Assembly (NCBI GenBank): GCA_016717165.1 | Contig: JADKGA010000004.1 | Coordinates: 372,001-436,000, forward strand | DNA: 64,000 nt | DNA from: Candidatus Lutibacillus vidarii | GTDB lineage: Bacteria > Actinomycetota > Actinomycetes > Actinomycetales > Dermatophilaceae | Direction of reading: 5' to 3' | Part shown: positions 8,097 to 16,898 of the stretch, one piece after another | Numbering within the stretch: the first letter of the stretch is position 1 | How the letters are laid out: each line of letters begins with the position of its first letter | Position numbers and translations under genes: made by a program | The notes under the pieces: generated by a model | What the model saw: the letters and a program-made list of their open reading frames with translations, nothing else | Databases searched by the model: none | Told to the model about the DNA's origin: nothing

Positions 8097-9460
8097 GCCG
8101 AGAGCCTTCCCTGGAGAGCGATGGGGAGGTCGCTGAGGCTGCCGATCGTGATGACGGACATACCCCCGGTGCGCTGAAGGCTGGTCGGGGCACCCGGCTC
8201 GATCCGCAGGGCGAGGACGTTGACGTCCGGTGAGAAGACGGACTTCGCGCGGCGTACCAGCGAGAACTCGGCCAGGGCACCGACGACCAGGAGGACGGCG
8301 CTGACATTGGTTGCACTGCGCGCCAGGCGCGAAGCCGCCACGTCGAGGGAGTCGGCGACAAAGCCCGCGCGTGAGTACAAGTCGAGCGCCGTATGCCGCT
8401 TGGGTCGGGTCTGGAGCAGTGGTCCCGCGACGTGGCTCAGGTCGAGCTCGTCGCGCATCGCGCGCAGGGCCACCGAGGCGGCGGCGCTCACCCCGACCTC
8501 GAAGGACTCCTCGTCGAGCCAGTTGGCGGCGGTGCAGTCGAGGACGATGCCGATATGGGATCGGCGGGTGTCGAGGAACTGTCGCACCATGAACTCGTCG
8601 TCTCCCGTTGAACTCGAGCGCTTGGCACTGGACAGCCAGTGAATATGCCGCCGGTCGTCGCCCGGCGCGTACTCGCGCAGGGTGTGGAAGGCGAGATCGC
8701 TCATCGACATCTCGTTGCTCGAGCGACCCTCGAGGTCCTTGAGCAGCCCGGTCCCGAGCGAGTCGAGGTAGATGGTCCGCGGGTGGACGTAGAACTCGAC
8801 CGGGTCGGTCCAGGTCACCTGCCGGCGAACCAGGCCGAAGGGGTCACCGCGCAAGGTCGATGCAGGCCCGATCGAGTAGGCGCCGCGGTGCTCGCTCGGC
8901 AGCACGACGATGTCCTCGAAGGTGTCTCCGGAGGACAGCGTCGGCAGCGAGAAGCGGATGGTGTCCCGCACCCCGGGGATGTCCAGCGGCACGGGAAACA
9001 TGACCCCTTTGCCGGTGTTGGTGACCTGGACCTGAAGCGCGGCCCGCTGGCCCGTGACGACGCGTTGAGGTTCGACGCGCGCCTGCACGGACACGCTCAT
9101 CCGGCCGAGCATGAGCAGGCAGGAGAGCGCGAAAAGCACCGCCAAAGCGATTGCGGCATACGAGAACTCGCGCCACCCGAGGTAGCGGGCGAAGCCCCAG
9201 GAGACGAGAGCAGAACCGAGGACCAGCCACCCGAGCGGGGACACCCAGCCCAGCACCTTGACGACGGGGGTGGCGTACGGACGGACCAGCTCACGCCATT
9301 GGTCGAGCCGGGTGCGAACGGAAACGAGGGCACCCCGAACACGTGCCCGCAGCGCAAGAGCCTTGGGCTTCCCGGGCGGTGCCGCGCTCCCCTTCGCCCG
9401 ATCGGCTCGACGGGAGCGTCGAGTCTGCGCCTTCTCCTCTGTCGCTGCTGTCGTCGTCAT
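8093..9460 (-). CDS. DUF58 domain-containing membrane protein
   Basis: The 455-residue protein has a basic N-terminus, two membrane helices (about residues 72-118), an Ig-like middle segment and the DUF58 signature LREYAPGDDRRHIHWLSSAK (about residues 260-280), followed by a von Willebrand-A-like fold region. DUF58 proteins are usual partners of MoxR AAA ATPases and are thought to act in assembly or activation of envelope complexes; the exact activity is unknown. It starts 21 bp after the MoxR stop and overlaps the transglutaminase-like gene by 4 bp, so the three are likely one operon. No departure from the family was noticed. Confidence 0.92.
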   Translation of the reverse strand: MTTTAATEEKAQTRRSRRADRAKGSAAPPGKPKALALRARVRGALVSVRTRLDQWRELVRPYATPVVKVLGWVSPLGWLVLGSALVSWGFARYLGWREFSYAAIALAVLFALSCLLMLGRMSVSVQARVEPQRVVTGQRAALQVQVTNTGKGVMFPVPLDIPGVRDTIRFSLPTLSSGDTFEDIVVLPSEHRGAYSIGPASTLRGDPFGLVRRQVTWTDPVEFYVHPRTIYLDSLGTGLLKDLEGRSSNEMSMSDLAFHTLREYAPGDDRRHIHWLSSAKRSSSTGDDEFMVRQFLDTRRSHIGIVLDCTAANWLDEESFEVGVSAAASVALRAMRDELDLSHVAGPLLQTRPKRHTALDLYSRAGFVADSLDVAASRLARSATNVSAVLLVVGALAEFSLVRRAKSVFSPDVNVLALRIEPGAPTSLQRTGGMSVITIGSLSDLPIALQGRLSA

Positions 9461-9481
9461 GGTGACCTCGTCTGGGTGCGC

Positions 9482-10450
9482 TCAGGCGAGCCGGTGCGCT
9501 GGGGCGGCGACGTCAGCGAGCAGCTCGTCGATGACCCGGTCGACCTCGACACCGGTGAACTGCGCCTCGTCGCCGAGCAGCAGCCGGTGGCAGAGGATGG
9601 GATGTGCCAGGTCCTTGATGTCGTCCGGCGTGACATGGTCGCGGCCCTGGCTCGCCGCCCAGACCTTGGCGCACCGGATGTAGGCCAGCCCGCCGCGGAT
9701 CGACAGCCCCAGCGAGACGTGCGGGTGTCGACGGCTCTCCTCCGACAGCCGCGAGACGTACGCGAGGATCGACGGGTCGACACTGAGCCGAGCCGCCAGG
9801 GCCGACATCTGAGCGACCGCCTGGGCGGAGATGACGGGGCTGATCGTCGCGCTGCGGTCCCGGGTCTCGGCCTGCGAGAGCAACTCGACCGTGGTCTCGT
9901 GGTCGGGGTAGCCGAGGCTGGTCTTCATGAGGAAGCGGTCCAGCTGGGCCTCGGGCAGACGGTAGGTGCCGGCCTGCTCGATGGGGTTCTGCGTCGCGAT
10001 GACCATGAACGGCGCGCCGACGTCGTGGCGGACGCCGTCGGCCGTGACGTGGCCCTCCTCCATGACCTCGAGCAGCGCCGACTGCGTCTTCGGGCTGGCC
10101 CGGTTGATCTCGTCGGCCAGGACGATCGTCGCGAAGATCGGCCCCTGGTGGAAGCTGAACTGCTGGGTGCGCTGGTCGTAGATCGTCACGCCCGTGACAT
10201 CGCTCGGGAGCAGGTCGGGCGTGAACTGAATGCGGCTGTGCGTGCCCTGGACCGTGTTGGCCAGCGCCTTGGCCAGCTGCGTCTTGCCCGTGCCTGGGTT
10301 GTCCTCGAGAAGGAGGTGGCCCTGGGACAGCAGGCAGGTCAAGGTCAACCGAACGGCGTGATCCTTACCGCGGATCGCCAAATCGATATTGTTGACGAGT
10401 TGCTGGAAAGTTGACGCAAACCACTGCGCCTGTTCGCGAGTAATAGTCAT
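9482..10450 (-). CDS. MoxR-family AAA+ ATPase
   Basis: A start at ATG 10450 is chosen because GGGGAG lies just upstream and the protein then begins MTITREQAQWF; an in-frame ATG 30 codons earlier adds a non-conserved tail that nearly reaches the upstream gene. The 322-residue protein has Walker A (DNPGTGKTQLAKALA, about residue 50), Walker B (VLADEINRASPKTQSALLE, about 110), the sensor segment ATQNPIEQAGTYRLPEAQ and the C-terminal lid. MoxR ATPases act as chaperones for vWA/DUF58-type partners, and that partner is the next gene. It sits between the giant surface protein gene (66 bp upstream) and DUF58. Confidence 0.93.
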   Translation of the reverse strand: MTITREQAQWFASTFQQLVNNIDLAIRGKDHAVRLTLTCLLSQGHLLLEDNPGTGKTQLAKALANTVQGTHSRIQFTPDLLPSDVTGVTIYDQRTQQFSFHQGPIFATIVLADEINRASPKTQSALLEVMEEGHVTADGVRHDVGAPFMVIATQNPIEQAGTYRLPEAQLDRFLMKTSLGYPDHETTVELLSQAETRDRSATISPVISAQAVAQMSALAARLSVDPSILAYVSRLSEESRRHPHVSLGLSIRGGLAYIRCAKVWAASQGRDHVTPDDIKDLAHPILCHRLLLGDEAQFTGVEVDRVIDELLADVAAPAHRLA

Positions 10451-10515
10451 CTGCTTCTCCCCGTTTTTCCTGAGCGTGTTCGCTTCTTGGTCGGTGTTGA
10501 GTGTTCCGGGCTCAC

Positions 10516-13500
10516 CTAGAATAGAATTGTATTGGACCAAACGATGTTGGGTCCAATCCGCAAATTCCCGTATGACCCGCTAGGAAACACACAAGTCGCG
10601 CCTCCTCCCCAGCTTCCTCCGCCCTTTGAATCGCTCACGATACTGAAGGAGGCCAGCTTGGTTCCACCCTGTCCGCCTTGATCAGCAGTCTTCCAGCACT
10701 GAACTGTATACGGCGTGCTTGAATTCATCCCCGACATCACAAGCTCGACCCACGCGCCGCCGCCGGCAGGCCCCCCCTTGCTTATGGTCAAGTTGGGTGG
10801 AGAGCCAGGTATATCGAGGACTATCTGATCGGGTAATGACGCCACTGTCCCTCGGCCCAGGGTCGAGAGGTCGACAATGTGAGCCGTGACAGTTGCACTC
10901 TTCGGGCCCCATCCAACATCGTGACTCCAAGAGCACGAAACTCTCGTTTCGGCATTCCAAACGGGACATGTCTCTACCGCAGCGCCGTCGAGGAAGATCA
11001 CGATCTTCGCCTGACCGCCATTGCCTCCTCTGGTCGATGTAGCGGTGGCGGAGACTGTGGTTCCCGAGAGAGAAGCCGAGAGACTGAGATCCAGCGGCCC
11101 ATACGGGACAGCCCCGCCCGTTTCAATTGCGGTTTGCACCTGCACGTTTTGCATCACGATCACGGCAGTCACTCTTGAACCGTTGCCGAGCGACACTCGC
11201 TCCGTATGCGCCGTGTCCTCACCGCCACAGAGGCCAGACCGGTCAGGAATTGAACTAAAACCCCCCGCTCCGGTCCGAAAATGGATGAACCAGATGCAGC
11301 CAGGACCGCGCGGGTCACCCTCACTGAAGCTTACTTCGATATATCCGTCGCCAGCTGTCATCTTTGCATTGGTGGGCGGCGTTGGTTTGCCATATGGCTC
11401 GACAGGGGCAGAGTCTGCCGCGACCTTGAGTGTTCGGAAGACCGTCGTAGATATCGTGACGTGGTAAATGTACGTCTTCCCGTTTGTCACGCTTTGGTCG
11501 AATGCAGACGTAATGTTGTCATCTTGGACCAAAACACGATCCGGTTCCCCACTGGCTGACCTTGTCAAAACTACGTGGTAGTTTTGAGTGAGTGGTACCT
11601 GCCGGTCTACCTTCCATGAGACCTCTACTGTAGTCGTGTCTGAGTCTGCTCCGTTCGCAGGCTTACCTTTGACTTCCGTTAAGATTGGGGTTCCCTGCCC
11701 AAACGCTGAGGTGTGAGCCGCCGCACTCTTACCCTTGGCATTTACCGCAACAATCGAGAATTGATAGGCGGTCGTGTTGTCTGCGACTGTGATCGGTATT
11801 GAAAGCTGTGTACCGGGTACAGGAGTGACCTTCCCATTGCTTGAAATGAGATAACTGGTAATCGGGGAGCCGCTGTTTATGGCCGGACTCCATGACAGGG
11901 TCACGCTCAAGTTGGCCGCGGCAGTCTGTTTGAACCCGGGGACGCTCTTGGGGGCCTCGTCCGGGATGTAGATAGCCGAGTAGTCCGACCAGTCGCTGTC
12001 GCCGGCCTTGTTGGTGGCCTGAACCCGGAACCGGTAGGCGGTCCCGTTGGTGAGCCCGGTGGCCGTCACCGCAGGTCGCGTCGATGACGTCGAACCCCCG
12101 GCCCATTCGATGCGATAGCCCGTGATCGGTGCGCCGTTCGAGGGCGGCTCGATCCAGGTCAGCGCCGCCTGGGTGCTGACCGACGGCAGTTTGGCTGCGG
12201 GCGGCTTCGGCTTGTCGGGACGCCCGAACACCGAGAAGGCGATGGTTCCGGAGACCACGCGGTCGGTCCGCGCCCGGTCGGCGAGGTCGGAGACGGTGAC
12301 GGTGAAGAGCATCGGTCCGTGCGAGTTCGCACCCGGCGTGATCGACACCGTGGATCCCGAGGCGGTGATCGTCGCGGCGTCCCCGGTGGTCTTGACCGCC
12401 GTGGACACCGTGACCTGCTTGTCCTTGAGCGGAGACGTCAGATAGTCGGCGATGTTGACCGTCCTGGTGTCGCCCTGCTTCATCTCGGCCAGCTTGATCG
12501 CCGCCAGCCGCGGCTTGGCCGCCGCGAGGACCTGGACGTTGAGGGTGGCGGGCTTGGCCTGGGTGCCATCGGCGGTCACCGAGATGGCACCGGCGCTATT
12601 CGGCTTCGCGCTACCGCTGGCGTCGATGACCAAGGAGCGGGTCCGCTGGCCCTTGATCGACACCGCGGGGATCTCCTTGCTCCACGCCCCGCTGAAGGTC
12701 AGGCTCTTGGCCATTGCATCGGTCGGGGTCCACACCGAGCACACCGAGGCGACGTCGAGGGTCCGCACGTCGCCACCGGCATACACCGTGTAGACATCGT
12801 CGGGGCAGCGCAGGACAGGAGTGTCCGGCCCCACCTGGACGGGGATGGAGATGACCGATTTCAGCGCAGTCGGGTCGTCGAGCTTGCCGTCGATGACCTC
12901 CACGACGACGGCGCCTGGGCCGATGTAGTCCTTCTGAGCAGTGAGGGCGATCGACTCGTTCGACGCTGGTGCAGCGCCCAAACCCTGCGACGGAGAGGCC
13001 CAGAGACGGCCCTGGATGGTCAGGGTGACCGGGCGGCCACGCGGGTCGATGACGTAGTCCTTCAGTGCCGCCGTGACCTTCCCACCCTGGTCGACCTTGA
13101 TGAGCGATCCGGGCTTGAGGTATGGCGCACCCACCCCGGCCGCTGGGATGTAGACGACGGCGGCGCTGACGGCACCGGCCTCGTCCGTCACCTCGAACGG
13201 GACCGCCTGGGGGCGGGCGAGGACCGGGAAGGTCACCTTCCCGCCGTTGATCTTGGCGGTCGGGTCGGCGACCTTAGTCACCTGGAGCTTGGCGGAGTCG
13301 CCATCGGGGTCGAAGGCGCCGCGCAGGACGTCGACCTCCACGGTGTTCTTGTCGGTCAGTGCCCCGACCTGGTCGAAGACCCGGGGCGGGTTCTCGAACT
13401 TCTCCTGGCTGGACAGGCTGATCGTCCCGGGGATCGACTCTCCGCCATTACCCACGATCGTGTACCGCACCTCAAGCGGTCGGGCCGAGGCGGCCGGCGC

Positions 13501-16500
13501 TGTCAGGGTGACGACATTGGTGGCCGGGTCGAGGCTCACGCCGGCCGGGACCGCCGCGTTCGAGTTCGCCAAGGGTGTGAGATGAACCGGGTCGCTCTTG
13601 CCGTACAGGTCGTTGAGCAGCGGGGCCACGGTGACGGTGGCGCCAGGGGCAGCGACAAGGACGTCGTCGACCGGAACGGCCAGCTGCGGTATGCCGGGCG
13701 GATTCACGGCGATCCGGACCAACGACGTGGCTCGCAGCCCGTACCGGTCGACGACGACATACGAGAAGGAGTCCGTCCCGGTCGACGTGGGATAGGCCTG
13801 GTAGGTGATCCCGGTGGGGCTGAAACCGGTGACCCGGCCGAGCGCGGGAGCCGAGGCAATCCCGACGACGGTCGTCGAATCCCCGTCCGGGTCGTTGTTG
13901 CTCGGCGGGACCTGGAGGGTGATCGACTCGCCAGCCACGACCCTGCCCTCCAGGGGTCGAGGCGTCGGGACCTGGTTCTCGTTGCCGGCCCCGGGCTGCG
14001 GGGTGATCGAGACCTCGAGTCGGCCCTGGGCCTTCTCACCGGCGTCGTTGACGGCGACATAGTCGATGAACACGGTCTTGGGTCCGGTGACCTTGCCAGG
14101 CGCGACATACCGGATCGCGTCGCCGGCGATATAGGCCGTTCCCAGGTCGCCCTCTGCCCCGGTCTTGGCGCTGGGATCGGTGACGGAGAGCTTTCCGATG
14201 TCTGCCGCGCTGTCCGGGTCGACGAGCAGGTGCAGGGGGGAGCCGGCCTGAGTGGTGTCGTTGTCGAGGACGTTGACCACAGTGGAGTCCGCGTCGCGAA
14301 CCACGGCGTAGTCGGGCCGGGTGACCGGCGGGTCCGAGGCAAGCGGGTCGAGCTGGGAGACGATGGTCTCGCCGGTGACAATGCCGGACCGGCCGTTCGT
14401 GATGCGATACCGGACCACGGCCGGCTTGTCGAACTTGGCCACGGTTGGCTGGATCCGGAGCCAGCGCCCACGAACGACCGCCACCTGCACCTGGTCAGCC
14501 GTCACCGGCTCGGCGGACACGACGGTGAGCATCGATCCGACCGGGTCCGTGTCGTTGGCGAGGACATCGACGACAACGGCGCTCTGCCCATGAACGGCCG
14601 CGAAGTCAGGCATGGCCACCGGGTCGTCCTTGCGCGTCCCCGCCTTGTCCGCGTCGATCCTGATCGTCCCCTTGGCCAGAGCGGTCCCGAAGCCCGCCGA
14701 GTAGTCGAGGAAGAAGGTGCCGGGGCGACTGGCTGTCACCATGACCTCGCCGGAGGCCAGGTCGGTGTCGACGGTGAAGCCGGCCTTCTGGGCGACCGGC
14801 CCAGCCAGCACGAGCGCGGCCTGTGGGCTGAGCGGGTCGGCACCCTGGGTGTCGTTCACCAGGGGTGAGACCGCGATGGGGCGTCCGACCTCACCGCGCG
14901 CGACATCCGGCTGCGTGATCGGCGGTGTCGCTTCGAGGGCTCCGCTGCCGAGCAGCTTGACATCGAAGGTGGCCGCCTGGCCCTCGGCCTCACCGTCGGT
15001 GACCTTGTAGGTCACCTCCTGCGTCGAGGCCTTGACCTCGTCATTCGAGGAGTACTCGATCTTGCCGTCCGGAGTGGCGACGGTGTGGCCCACCGTGTCG
15101 TCCGTCGCCGCGGACACGATGGTGATCGGGTCGCCCTCGAAGTCCCGCCAGTCGGCGACGATCTGCACCGGGATGGTCCCCCCGGCGGCTACGGCAAGGG
15201 AGGGATAGGGAATCGGGCGACGGCGCGGGGCGGTGTTCTCGGCGGCAGGGACGCTGCGCACCTGGACCGGCCCCTGTGCCGTGTTGATCCCATTGCTGAT
15301 CGTGTAGCTGAAACTGCTGTCGCCTCCGGTGGCGTCCAGGGTGTACCGGACGCTTTGCCCGTCCGGGCTCACCACGACGTCGGCGTGCGGGTTGCTCGGC
15401 GCCCCAACGGACTGGATGGTGAGAATGCGGCCCTGCGGGTCGGTGTCGTTGTCGAGCAGGTGCAGGATCGTCGTCCGGCCGGGGCGGGCGCCCCAGTCGT
15501 CCGCCTTGGCCTTGGGCTTGTTCTTCTTGTCGTCGACCGTGTTCGCGACCTGCGGCTTGGTCTGCTCCTGAGCGTCCTTGGTGGACTGCTGGATGTCCTT
15601 CCAGTTGTCGATGCTCTTGAGCTGGTCGAGGTCGAAGATCCGCCCGGTGCTCGTGTCGTTCAGCACGACGTCGTCACGGTTCGTCCGGAAAACCGGCGCC
15701 ACGAGCGTCTTGGCCCGCTCCAACGGAAGGGTCTGGACCGACTGGTGGTCGCAGGAGGAGACCAGGGTTCCGGGTGACCCGGCCCACGCAGCAAGGAGGC
15801 ACCCCCGCACCTCGACCGGCGCCGCCGGTGTGCCGGTCCCGTCGCTCATCAGGGTCCGCACAGCGCCCGCAGCGTCCCCGGTGCCGGCCGCATTGACGGC
15901 ATACAGCGCACGAGTCGTCGCCACTGTCGCGTCGCCGGACGACACGGGGCGGCCAAGCACCGCCTTGGCATCCGACTGCGGGAGCTGGACCGACCTGTCG
16001 CCGACCACGAGGGTGGACCCGACCGCGTCGAGGATGACCGGCGTCGACCCCACTGCCGACATACGCACTGACTTGAGCGACCCGGCGACGGTCCCGAGGA
16101 CGGGCTTTCCGAGGGACATCGGCCCGTCGGGGACGATCGTTGCGGTCTTGCCGGTCCGCGAAATCGCGTGCACGGTGCCGTCGGTGCCGACCGCAAGGGC
16201 CGCATATGACGCCGCACCGGGGTCGTCCTTGGGGGCAGCGCCCAGGGATGCGAGCGGCTTCGCGGTGCTCGCGAGCGCGGTCAGGGTCGTCACGGTCTGG
16301 GTCGAGTCGTAGCGGGTCGCCCACAGGTTGCCCGTCGGGGGGTCCAGCACCGCGATCGTCCCGCCACGCATGTCGACCACCATGCCCGGGGGCACATCCA
16401 CGGCCTGGTCCTTGAGCGCGATCCCCGCCGCGGAGCTCACCGGGAGCAGCTGGCCGCCGGCGACATTGCGGGCGACGATGGCGCTCCGGTCCTGCATGAC

Positions 16501-16740
16501 ATCCAGGTCGTACGTCGAGGCAAGGCCTCCGGCGTTCACGAGAGCGTCCAGCGCGCCAGCGGTCTTGTTGACCCGGCCGAACATCCCGTCGTCGTTCGAG
16601 GTCACCCAGACCCCGGAATCGTTGAGGTCGACCTTGCGGGTGGCATTGCCATCCGAGAGGACGGCAAAGGCGACCATTGACGAGACGGCGAGGCCCACGG
16701 CCACCACCGACGCAACTGTCCGAACTCGACGCGTTGGCAT
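10516..16740 (-). CDS. Giant Ig-like / fibronectin type III surface protein of the T7SS locus
   Basis: The 2074-residue protein starts with a single hydrophobic segment (residues 9-28) acting as signal anchor. It continues with a propeller-like region and many tandem Ig/cadherin-like (Big_9-type) modules marked by repeated N-D-T-D-P motifs (for example LLDNDTDPQG near 415, VLANDTDPVG near 725, VLDNDTTQAG near 820). Three FN3-like modules follow near 1508, 1597 and 1683 (APITGYRIEW, SPITSYLISS). The last about 350 residues match no module I recognise. DNA from about 11700 down to 10516 is clearly less GC-rich with relaxed codon choice, as if the 3' end had been exchanged. A membrane-anchored external stalk or adhesin is the likely role. 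It is flanked by the Ser/Thr kinase (upstream, 158-bp gap with the shared motif) and MoxR. Confidence 0.88.
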   Translation of the reverse strand: MPTRRVRTVASVVAVGLAVSSMVAFAVLSDGNATRKVDLNDSGVWVTSNDDGMFGRVNKTAGALDALVNAGGLASTYDLDVMQDRSAIVARNVAGGQLLPVSSAAGIALKDQAVDVPPGMVVDMRGGTIAVLDPPTGNLWATRYDSTQTVTTLTALASTAKPLASLGAAPKDDPGAASYAALAVGTDGTVHAISRTGKTATIVPDGPMSLGKPVLGTVAGSLKSVRMSAVGSTPVILDAVGSTLVVGDRSVQLPQSDAKAVLGRPVSSGDATVATTRALYAVNAAGTGDAAGAVRTLMSDGTGTPAAPVEVRGCLLAAWAGSPGTLVSSCDHQSVQTLPLERAKTLVAPVFRTNRDDVVLNDTSTGRIFDLDQLKSIDNWKDIQQSTKDAQEQTKPQVANTVDDKKNKPKAKADDWGARPGRTTILHLLDNDTDPQGRILTIQSVGAPSNPHADVVVSPDGQSVRYTLDATGGDSSFSYTISNGINTAQGPVQVRSVPAAENTAPRRRPIPYPSLAVAAGGTIPVQIVADWRDFEGDPITIVSAATDDTVGHTVATPDGKIEYSSNDEVKASTQEVTYKVTDGEAEGQAATFDVKLLGSGALEATPPITQPDVARGEVGRPIAVSPLVNDTQGADPLSPQAALVLAGPVAQKAGFTVDTDLASGEVMVTASRPGTFFLDYSAGFGTALAKGTIRIDADKAGTRKDDPVAMPDFAAVHGQSAVVVDVLANDTDPVGSMLTVVSAEPVTADQVQVAVVRGRWLRIQPTVAKFDKPAVVRYRITNGRSGIVTGETIVSQLDPLASDPPVTRPDYAVVRDADSTVVNVLDNDTTQAGSPLHLLVDPDSAADIGKLSVTDPSAKTGAEGDLGTAYIAGDAIRYVAPGKVTGPKTVFIDYVAVNDAGEKAQGRLEVSITPQPGAGNENQVPTPRPLEGRVVAGESITLQVPPSNNDPDGDSTTVVGIASAPALGRVTGFSPTGITYQAYPTSTGTDSFSYVVVDRYGLRATSLVRIAVNPPGIPQLAVPVDDVLVAAPGATVTVAPLLNDLYGKSDPVHLTPLANSNAAVPAGVSLDPATNVVTLTAPAASARPLEVRYTIVGNGGESIPGTISLSSQEKFENPPRVFDQVGALTDKNTVEVDVLRGAFDPDGDSAKLQVTKVADPTAKINGGKVTFPVLARPQAVPFEVTDEAGAVSAAVVYIPAAGVGAPYLKPGSLIKVDQGGKVTAALKDYVIDPRGRPVTLTIQGRLWASPSQGLGAAPASNESIALTAQKDYIGPGAVVVEVIDGKLDDPTALKSVISIPVQVGPDTPVLRCPDDVYTVYAGGDVRTLDVASVCSVWTPTDAMAKSLTFSGAWSKEIPAVSIKGQRTRSLVIDASGSAKPNSAGAISVTADGTQAKPATLNVQVLAAAKPRLAAIKLAEMKQGDTRTVNIADYLTSPLKDKQVTVSTAVKTTGDAATITASGSTVSITPGANSHGPMLFTVTVSDLADRARTDRVVSGTIAFSVFGRPDKPKPPAAKLPSVSTQAALTWIEPPSNGAPITGYRIEWAGGSTSSTRPAVTATGLTNGTAYRFRVQATNKAGDSDWSDYSAIYIPDEAPKSVPGFKQTAAANLSVTLSWSPAINSGSPITSYLISSNGKVTPVPGTQLSIPITVADNTTAYQFSIVAVNAKGKSAAAHTSAFGQGTPILTEVKGKPANGADSDTTTVEVSWKVDRQVPLTQNYHVVLTRSASGEPDRVLVQDDNITSAFDQSVTNGKTYIYHVTISTTVFRTLKVAADSAPVEPYGKPTPPTNAKMTAGDGYIEVSFSEGDPRGPGCIWFIHFRTGAGGFSSIPDRSGLCGGEDTAHTERVSLGNGSRVTAVIVMQNVQVQTAIETGGAVPYGPLDLSLSASLSGTTVSATATSTRGGNGGQAKIVIFLDGAAVETCPVWNAETRVSCSWSHDVGWGPKSATVTAHIVDLSTLGRGTVASLPDQIVLDIPGSPPNLTISKGGPAGGGAWVELVMSGMNSSTPYTVQCWKTADQGGQGGTKLASFSIVSDSKGGGSWGGGATCVFPSGSYGNLRIGPNIVWSNTILF

Positions 16741-16826
16741 CCCCTCGTACCTTTCAGCCAGGCCAGGCGCCCAGCCCGGGTCACGTTATGCGCAGATCAA
16801 CCCTTGGTGGCCCCAAACGGGCACGA

Positions 16827-16837
16827 TGTCCCCCGAA
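16827..16837 (-). promoter_or_regulatory. Shared T7SS-locus motif TTCGGGGGACA, copy 2
   Basis: The 11-mer lies in the 158-bp gap between the kinase stop (16899) and the Ig-like protein start (16740), about 87 bp upstream of that start. It is identical to copies 1295-1305 and 21047-21057, suggesting a second promoter inside the locus. Confidence 0.5.
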
Positions 16838-16898
16838 GTGGCGACACGACCGTCCGCAGACCAGCCTCCGATTCTCGGATGACGAGACGCGCGTTCCG

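Noticed and set aside
12319..14868. 849-codon plus-strand open frame opposite the Ig-like protein gene
   Set aside because: It is an antisense shadow of GC-rich coding DNA: Arg/Gly/Asp/Val-rich, no recognisable domain, no ribosome site.
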